A DNA stretch of 5,129 nt, from contig SKMG01000286.1 of NCBI GenBank assembly GCA_007121175.1, positions 1 through 5,129 of the forward strand, written 5' to 3'. The stretch comes from Trueperaceae bacterium. Its GTDB lineage: Bacteria > Deinococcota > Deinococci > Deinococcales > Trueperaceae. The notes under the pieces were generated by a model. The model saw only the letters and a program-made list of their open reading frames with translations. It searched no databases and had not been told where the DNA came from. Of the stretch, positions 1-5,129 are shown one piece after another (the first letter of the stretch is position 1; each line of letters starts with the position of its first letter). The translations under genes and the position numbers were made by a program.

Positions 1-140
1 CCGACGCGCACCTCCGCGACGTTGTCGTGCCCGAGCCTCGCGAGCGTCGCCTGGACGGCCCTACCCTGCGGGTCGAGGATCGCGCGGCGCAGCATCACGA
101 ACACGACCGCCTCGAACTCACGCTGAAGCGCGTCAGTCAC
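1..140 (-). CDS. purS: PurS, small subunit of phosphoribosylformylglycinamidine (FGAM) synthetase, partial
   Basis: Only the first 46 codons are in the window; the C-terminal part lies beyond the left edge. PurS joins PurL and PurQ in the three-part cytoplasmic enzyme that converts FGAR to FGAM using ATP and glutamine, and it holds the complex together. The translation has a first beta strand (VVFVMLRRAI) followed by LDPQGRAVQATLARLGHDNV and EVRVG. This matches the family pattern 'LDPQG.AV...L..LG...V..VRVGK'. The start is a GTG at 140-138 inside the end of purC, giving an 8-nt overlap, with a GGGAGAG ribosome binding site 4 nt upstream. The first six or so residues (VTDALQ) form a short polar lead-in before the conserved strand. 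Identification is firm despite the truncation, because the LDPQG motif is distinctive and purS commonly follows purC. Confidence 0.93.
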   Translation of the reverse strand, partial: MTDALQREFEAVVFVMLRRAILDPQGRAVQATLARLGHDNVAEVRV

Positions 141-1023
141 GGCGCTCTCCCGGCCGAGGCCGCTCGGCGCCGAGCCCGTCGAGGCCGCCGGGCCCGTCGA
201 GGGCCCCAGGCGCGTCGTCGCCGTCGAGCTCGTCGAGCTCGTGCAAGTGCTGGTGCTCGAACTCGGCCTCGTCGTGATCGGGCAAGTCGAGCGGCAGCCC
301 CTGCGTCTCGCGCAGGCGCCGCCAGACCTCCTGGTAGGCCTCCTCGACGCCGCCGAGGTCGCGGCGGAAGCGGTCCTTGTCCATCTTCTCGCCGCTCGCG
401 ACGTCCCACAGACGGCAGGTGTCGGGACTGATCTCGTCCGCCAGACGCAGCTCGCCGGCCGCGTCGATGCCGAACTCGAGCTTGAAGTCGATCAGCTCGA
501 GATCCGCCACGGCGAAGCGGGCGCTCAAGTAGTCGTTGATGTCGGCGGCGTACTCGAACATCGCCTCGAGCTGCAGCTCATCTGCCAGGCCGAGGGCGAC
601 GGCCGTGGCGGTGTTCATCGGCGGGTCGCTTAGGGCGTCGTTCTTGAAGCACCACTCGACCACCGTGGGGTCGAGCTCCAGCCCCTCGTCGACGCCGTAG
701 CGCACGGCGAAGGTGCCCGCGGCACGGTTGCGCACGATCACCTCGACCGGCACGATGCTGACGCGCCGCACCAGCTGTTCGCGCTGCGAGAGCTGCTCGA
801 TGAAGTGCGTCGGCACGCCGAACGCCTCGAGCTCGGCGTAGAGCATGGCCGACACGGCGTTGTTGACCACGCCCTTCTCGCTCACGGTGCCGCGCTTCTG
901 GGCGTTGAAGGCCGTGGCGTCGTCCTTGTAGCGCACGATCACCACGTCGGTGTCGTCGCAGGCGTACACCTGCTTGGCCTTGCCTTCGTACAGCAGCTCC
1001 CGGGGCTCTGGTCGGCCGTTCAC
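133..1023 (-). CDS. purC: SAICAR synthetase (phosphoribosylaminoimidazole-succinocarboxamide synthase) with a long C-terminal tail
   Basis: The 296-aa cytoplasmic enzyme joins CAIR and aspartate with ATP to give SAICAR. Visible motifs are the N-terminal nucleotide-binding LYEGKAKQVY (11-20), the first family signature IVPVEVIVRNRAAGTF (90-105; Thr104 stands where AAGS is usual), the second signature LIDFKLEFG (177-185), and DEISPDTCRLWD (196-207). The conserved enzyme ends near YQEVWRRLRE (230-239), close to the 230-240 aa of typical bacterial PurC. Residues 241-296 are an added tail, first acidic and His-rich, then Gly, Pro and Leu-Asp-Gly repeats. The start is GTG at 1023-1021, overlapping the purB stop as GTGA and placing LYEGKAK at the usual distance from the N terminus. 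The frame is open upstream to 1140, but that part only shadows purB. No clear ribosome binding site precedes the GTG, so translation is probably coupled to purB. Confidence 0.96.
   Translation of the reverse strand: MNGRPEPRELLYEGKAKQVYACDDTDVVIVRYKDDATAFNAQKRGTVSEKGVVNNAVSAMLYAELEAFGVPTHFIEQLSQREQLVRRVSIVPVEVIVRNRAAGTFAVRYGVDEGLELDPTVVEWCFKNDALSDPPMNTATAVALGLADELQLEAMFEYAADINDYLSARFAVADLELIDFKLEFGIDAAGELRLADEISPDTCRLWDVASGEKMDKDRFRRDLGGVEEAYQEVWRRLRETQGLPLDLPDHDEAEFEHQHLHELDELDGDDAPGALDGPGGLDGLGAERPRPGERRD
145..151 (-). promoter_or_regulatory. Ribosome binding site of purS
   Basis: The minus strand reads GGGAGAG, then CGCC, then the GTG of purS. The purine-rich stretch lies inside the last codons of purC and supports GTG at 140 as the purS start. 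Together with the 8-nt overlap it suggests that purS is translated by ribosomes finishing purC. Confidence 0.6.
166..201 (-). repeat. 18-bp tandem duplication inside purC
   Basis: Two adjacent 18-bp copies (166-183 and 184-201) match at 16 of 18 positions and lie in frame. They encode LDGPGG and LDGLGA in the PurC tail. They look like an in-frame slippage or duplication product. Confidence 0.75.
223..240. repeat. 9-bp perfect tandem repeat inside purC
   Basis: GTCGAGCTC occurs twice in tandem with no mismatch (223-231 and 232-240). On the minus strand it encodes the doubled Glu-Leu-Asp (ELDELD) of the PurC tail. GAGCTC is itself palindromic, so the repeat could also pair internally. Confidence 0.7.
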
Positions 1024-2351
1024 GCTGTCGATGCTACACCAGCCACCGAGAGACCGAAGCGGGCGTAGATGGTGTCGACGTGACGCAGGTACCAGCCCGG
1101 ATCGAACGCGCTCGAGAGCTCCGCGTCGCTCAAGGAGCATGCCGGGTCAGCAGCGAGCAGCTCGCGCAGGTGCGTGCCGCTCTCCCACGACGCCAGACTG
1201 CAGCGCTGCACCACCTCGTAGGCCGCCTCGCGGCTCATGCCAGCGTCGATCAGCGCGTGCAGCACCCGCTGCGAGTAGACCAGCCCGTGCAGCGCGTCGA
1301 GGTTCTCGCGCATGCGCTCGGGGTACACCACCAGGTCGCGCAGCAGCCCGGTGCAGCGACGCGTGGCGTAACTCGACAAGGTGGTGGCGTCGGGCAGGAT
1401 GACGCGCTCGACCGCGGAGTGGCTGATGTCGCGCTCGTGCCACAAGGCGACGTTCTCGAGGCCCGCCTGCAGCTGCGCGCGCAGCAGGCGCGCGACGCCG
1501 GTGAGGTTCTCCGAGGCGATCGGGTTCTTCTTGTGCGGCATCGAGGAGCTGCCGGCCTGGCCCTTGGCGAAGCCCTCCTGCGCCTCGCGCACTTCGCTGC
1601 GCTGGAGGTGACGGATCTCCAGCGCGATGCGCTCGATGCTGCTGCCGAGCAGCGCCAGCGCCGCGAGCAGCTCGCCGTGGCGGTCGCGCGCCACGGTCTG
1701 GTTGCTGATGGGATCGACGGCCATGCCGAGGCGCTCGGCGACCGCGCGCTCGACCTCGGGCGGCACGTGCGCGTAGGTACCGACCGAGCCCGAGAGCATG
1801 ACCACCGAGACCGCCTCGCGGGCCCGCTCGAGTCGCCCCAGGTCACGGCCGAGCGCGGCGTAGAGGTTCAGGAACTTGAGCCCGAAGGTCATCGGCTCGG
1901 CGTGGATGCCGTGCGTGCGCCCCACACACGGAGTGTGCCTGTGTTCGCTAGCGAGCCGGCGCACCTCCGCGCGCAGCGCGCGCACGTCGGCCAGGATCAG
2001 CCCCAGCGCGGCGCGCAACCGCAGGTTCTGGGCGCTGTCGACCACGTCGGTGCTGGTGAGGCCCAGGTGGACGAAGCGGGCGTCGTCGCCGAGCCGCTCG
2101 CTCAGCGCGCGCGTGAAGGCGACGATGTCGTGACGGGTGATCGCCTCGAGCTCCGCGACGCGCTCGGCGAAGGCCTGATCGAGCGGCGCAGCCTCAGCCG
2201 CCGCCCGCAGCCGCGCGCCGGTGCCCTCGGGCACCTCGCCGAGCGCCTCCCAGGCCTCGGTGGCGGCGAGCTCGACCTCGAGGTACGTCCGGTAGGTGTT
2301 GGCCTCGCTCCACAAAGAGCGCATCTCGGGGGTGGCGTAGCGATCGATCAC
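1020..2351 (-). CDS. purB: Adenylosuccinate lyase
   Basis: The 443-aa enzyme of the fumarase/aspartase superfamily acts twice in purine synthesis: SAICAR to AICAR plus fumarate, and adenylosuccinate to AMP plus fumarate. It works as a homotetramer in the cytoplasm. Visible motifs are MIDRYATPEM at the N terminus, RHDIVAF (73-79), HLGLTSTDVVDSA (95-107), GRTHGIHAEP (144-153, with His147 at the position of a catalytic His), and GSSSMPHKKNP (267-277), the flexible catalytic-serine loop and superfamily signature. LWHERDISHSAVER (303-316) follows. The layout and length agree with Bacillus-type PurB (about 430 aa). The start is GTG at 2351-2349, directly before the conserved IDRY. The AGGG before it is only 1 nt away, too close for a normal ribosome binding site, and a TANNNT box fits a leaderless transcript. 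purB is the first pur gene here and overlaps purC by 4 nt. Confidence 0.97.
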   Translation of the reverse strand: MIDRYATPEMRSLWSEANTYRTYLEVELAATEAWEALGEVPEGTGARLRAAAEAAPLDQAFAERVAELEAITRHDIVAFTRALSERLGDDARFVHLGLTSTDVVDSAQNLRLRAALGLILADVRALRAEVRRLASEHRHTPCVGRTHGIHAEPMTFGLKFLNLYAALGRDLGRLERAREAVSVVMLSGSVGTYAHVPPEVERAVAERLGMAVDPISNQTVARDRHGELLAALALLGSSIERIALEIRHLQRSEVREAQEGFAKGQAGSSSMPHKKNPIASENLTGVARLLRAQLQAGLENVALWHERDISHSAVERVILPDATTLSSYATRRCTGLLRDLVVYPERMRENLDALHGLVYSQRVLHALIDAGMSREAAYEVVQRCSLASWESGTHLRELLAADPACSLSDAELSSAFDPGWYLRHVDTIYARFGLSVAGVASTA

Positions 2352-2451
2352 GCCCTACGGTACGCCGGCGCACACCGCCAGCGCCGCATCGGCGGCATTC
2401 GAGGCCCGGGCGCCAGCCTTTCGTTGCGGGTTTCGGGCCAGGCCGCCGCCC
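2352..2451. other. Intergenic gap between the oxidoreductase gene and purB
   Basis: This 100-bp GC-rich spacer separates two genes on the minus strand. Apart from the putative purB -10 box, it holds only short GC-rich inverted repeats (for example CGCCG-ATG-CGGCG near 2385-2397) without a T-tract. No terminator, riboswitch or RNA gene can be supported, so partial read-through from the oxidoreductase gene into purB remains possible. Confidence 0.5.
2357..2362 (-). promoter_or_regulatory. Putative -10 box of a leaderless purB operon promoter
   Basis: The minus strand reads TACCGT, 5 nt, then the GTG start of purB. TANNNT at this distance would start transcription at or next to the start codon, the arrangement known for leaderless genes in Deinococcus and actinobacteria. 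I see no TTGACA-like -35 element. The lack of a properly spaced Shine-Dalgarno sequence supports this reading. It would also leave no room for a purine riboswitch. Confidence 0.5.
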
Positions 2452-3393
2452 TCAGCCATCGCTGTAGCGCGCAACGAGCAGCCGCGCCACCACCAGATCC
2501 TCGAACGCCAGCCCGACCGACTTGAACAGCGTAGGGCGCTCCTCGCGGCGCGTCACCGAGCCGCGCACCACCTGGTGCAGGTCGCCGACGACTTCCTCCC
2601 ACGACCACCCCTCGGCGGCCGCGGCGATCAGGTCGCCGGCCTCTTGCCTCGCGGCGGCGAGCTGGTCGACGATGACGTCGCAGGCACGCACGGCGGCGCT
2701 ATCGGTCTCGCGCATCGCCGGCGTGAAGGCACCGACCAAGTCGAGGTGCTGTCGCGGCGAGAGCCACTCGCCCAGTACCAGCGGCTCGCGCGCGGTGGTC
2801 GCGACGCTGATCACGTCCGCGCGCCGCACCGCCCCCTCGAGCCCTGGCGCCACCGCCACCGCCGGACGGTTGGCGGCGCCGGTGAAGCTCGCGAGCACCT
2901 CGGCGGCGACCTGCTCGGCACGCACCGGATCGCGCCCCCAGACCCACACGGCTTCGAACGCCCGCACCTGCAAGTGGGCGCGCACCAGCCACGGAGCAAG
3001 CGAGCCGGTGCCGACCACCAGCAGGTGGCGCGCGCTGGGCGGAGCGAGACGCTCGGCCGCGAGCGCCGAGACGGCCGCGGTGCGCAGCCGCGTCAACAGT
3101 CCCGCCTCGACGCCGAGCGCCGGCCGGCCGTCGGGCCCGAAGAGCGTGTAGTGCGCGTGCACCGAGGGTAGCCCGCGTGCGCGGTTCGCGGGCAGCACGC
3201 TGACCTGCTTCACGCCGAACCAGCCTTCGTCGTCGGCGCAGGGCATGGTCAGGAAGGTGCCGTCGCCAGGAGCAGGCAGCGCGATCCGCTCGGCCTGACG
3301 GAAGCGGCCGGGATCCGAGAAGGCCACCGCCAGGGCGTCCAAGACCTCCTCCCAGCTGAGTTCGGCGACGTCATCGTCGCGCAACAGGCGCAT
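2452..3393 (-). CDS. Ornithine cyclodeaminase/mu-crystallin family protein, probable imine (ketimine) reductase
   Basis: This 313-aa protein has the two-domain fold of the family. The substrate domain shows [20 protein letters not shown] (60-79), with the conserved Lys62, and [19 protein letters not shown] (99-117), with the conserved Arg104. The NAD(P)-binding Rossmann part shows [11 protein letters not shown] (124-134), VWVWGR (149-154), ADVISVATT (192-200) and [13 protein letters not shown] (217-229). [12 protein letters not shown] (289-300) closes the fold. In ornithine cyclodeaminase the catalytic Asp lies in a 'GGDCPGK' loop; here that place reads GAFTPAM, with Phe223. This resembles mu-crystallin and pyrroline-2-carboxylate reductases, so reduction of a cyclic imine is likelier than ornithine deamination. 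The substrate is unknown. The ATG at 3393 was chosen because the family's N terminus begins there and GAGGTAGG lies 7 nt upstream. The gene diverges from gyrA and precedes purB by 100 bp. Confidence 0.88.
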   Translation of the reverse strand: MRLLRDDDVAELSWEEVLDALAVAFSDPGRFRQAERIALPAPGDGTFLTMPCADDEGWFGVKQVSVLPANRARGLPSVHAHYTLFGPDGRPALGVEAGLLTRLRTAAVSALAAERLAPPSARHLLVVGTGSLAPWLVRAHLQVRAFEAVWVWGRDPVRAEQVAAEVLASFTGAANRPAVAVAPGLEGAVRRADVISVATTAREPLVLGEWLSPRQHLDLVGAFTPAMRETDSAAVRACDVIVDQLAAARQEAGDLIAAAAEGWSWEEVVGDLHQVVRGSVTRREERPTLFKSVGLAFEDLVVARLLVARYSDG

Positions 3394-3398
3394 ACGCC

Positions 3399-3408
3399 AG
3401 CCTACCTC
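3399..3408 (-). promoter_or_regulatory. Start signal of the oxidoreductase gene: ribosome binding site or leaderless -10 box
   Basis: The minus strand reads GAGGTAGGCT, 5 nt, then ATG. GAGGTAGG (3408-3401) is a fair Shine-Dalgarno sequence 7 nt from the ATG. The overlapping TAGGCT (3404-3399) is a TANNNT box 5 nt from the ATG, the same spacing as at purB. Either reading supports ATG 3393. They imply different transcripts: one with a leader from an unseen upstream promoter, the other starting at the ATG. Confidence 0.5.
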
Positions 3409-3527
3409 AGTGGCGCTCGCGCCCGAGACCGTGCCGGCCGCGCCCGGGACCGCCGCGAGTGCGAACGGGCGCGCGTGCTGGACGCGTCCGCCGGGCATCG
3501 GCGCGGTGGCGGCAGGCCATCCCAGGG

Positions 3528-3536
3528 TGGTAGACT
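3528..3536 (+). promoter_or_regulatory. Putative extended -10 promoter of gyrA
   Basis: TGGTAGACT contains TAGACT (3531-3536, four of six matches to TATAAT) preceded by the TGn extension. It would start transcription near 3543 and give a leader of about 30 nt carrying a strong ribosome binding site. It is one of the few A/T-containing spots in the region. No TTGACA-like -35 box is visible 16-18 nt upstream, which an extended -10 promoter can tolerate. Confidence 0.5.
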
Positions 3537-3556
3537 CGCACGTTACGGCGCAGGCC

Positions 3557-3565
3557 GGAGGAGGG
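3557..3565 (+). promoter_or_regulatory. Ribosome binding site fixing the TTG start of gyrA
   Basis: GGAGGAGGG ends 8 nt before the TTG at 3574. It is the strongest Shine-Dalgarno sequence in the window. It decides the start, because no ATG or GTG is in frame nearby upstream and the next in-frame ATG (3643) lies inside the conserved NYAMSV motif. Confidence 0.8.
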
Positions 3566-3573
3566 CGTTCCGC

Positions 3574-5129
<1,556 letters not shown>

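Larger units (their letters stand above)
136..303 (-). other. Acidic, His/Gly-rich C-terminal tail of PurC
   Basis: These codons specify PurC residues 241-296, beyond the conserved catalytic fold. The tail begins with a proline/leucine stretch (QGLPLDLPD). It continues with a charged block containing HDEAEFEHQHLHELDELDGDD (250-270, given here only as a landmark with five His and many Asp/Glu). It ends with two LDG repeats and an Arg/Pro-rich end. It looks unstructured and resembles no domain I know. It also overlaps the purS ribosome binding site and start. Confidence 0.75.
3394..3573. other. Divergent intergenic region between the oxidoreductase gene and gyrA
   Basis: This 180-bp GC-rich region lies between two divergent start codons. 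It contains the gyrA promoter candidate and ribosome binding site on the right and the oxidoreductase start signal on the left. The middle (about 3410-3520) is low-complexity GC-rich sequence in which I find no convincing operator, inverted repeat or RNA gene. Confidence 0.6.

Noticed and set aside
27..431. Plus-strand open frame opposite purS and purC
   Set aside because: The product is almost entirely Arg, Ala, Pro and Gly, a composition produced by reading GC-rich coding DNA in the wrong frame.
1024..1140. Upstream extension of the purC frame inside purB
   Set aside because: The residues before NGRPEPRELLYEGKAK are out-of-frame purB and do not resemble any PurC N terminus. GTG 1023 in a GTGA overlap is the better start.
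2352..2451. Possible terminator after the oxidoreductase gene (GGCCCG pairing with CGGGCC, and CGCCG-ATG-CGGCG)
   Set aside because: The first pair has only 6 bp around a loop of about 27 nt, the second is a 5-bp stem, and neither is followed by a T-tract.
1080..2525. 481-codon open frame on the plus strand opposite purB
   Set aside because: It is antisense to a certain purB. It has an Arg/Ala/Val/Gln-rich composition typical of a GC-rich shadow frame and no recognisable motif.
2522..3171. Plus-strand frames opposite the oxidoreductase gene
   Set aside because: These are shadows of a well-supported family protein. They are Ser/Arg/Thr-rich or Arg/His-rich with no motif.

Overview
The window is a stretch of high-GC bacterial chromosome holding housekeeping genes. 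It has five protein genes: four on the minus strand, which read leftward, and gyrA on the plus strand, which reads off the right edge. I see no RNA genes, insertion sequences, CRISPR arrays or phage genes. The GyrA N-terminal region, with '[20 protein letters not shown]' where most phyla have 'V(G/S)[16 protein letters not shown]', recalls Deinococcus-Thermus (Deinococcota) GyrA as I remember it. The PurB start 'MIDRYATPEM' and two apparently leaderless TANNNT promoters fit the same phylum. A Truepera-like member is a plausible but unproven guess.

Layout, left to right. Positions 1-140 hold the N-terminal part of purS (minus, cut by the window edge). Positions 133-1023 hold purC and 1020-2351 hold purB, both minus. 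A 100-bp gap (2352-2451) carries the likely purB promoter. Positions 2452-3393 hold an ornithine cyclodeaminase/mu-crystallin family oxidoreductase (minus). A 180-bp divergent region (3394-3573) carries signals for both flanking genes. From 3574 gyrA runs rightward, with its C-terminal domain cut at 5129.

purB-purC-purS form a tight operon. purB and purC overlap by 4 nt (GTGA) and purC and purS overlap by 8 nt. The products serve de novo purine synthesis: PurS is the small subunit of FGAM synthetase, PurC makes SAICAR, and PurB splits SAICAR to AICAR and later adenylosuccinate to AMP. purQ and purL would be expected just beyond the left edge, but this cannot be seen. The oxidoreductase gene lies upstream on the same strand with no obvious link to purine synthesis, and it appears to have its own start signal.

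No new multi-gene system is visible. The points most worth a second look are: (a) matching TANNNT-N5-start arrangements in front of purB and the oxidoreductase gene, suggesting leaderless transcripts; (b) a roughly 56-residue acidic, His- and Gly-rich tail on PurC encoded by short tandem DNA repeats; (c) loss of the ornithine cyclodeaminase catalytic Asp in the oxidoreductase, which argues for an imine reductase; and (d) small substitutions near the GyrA active site.
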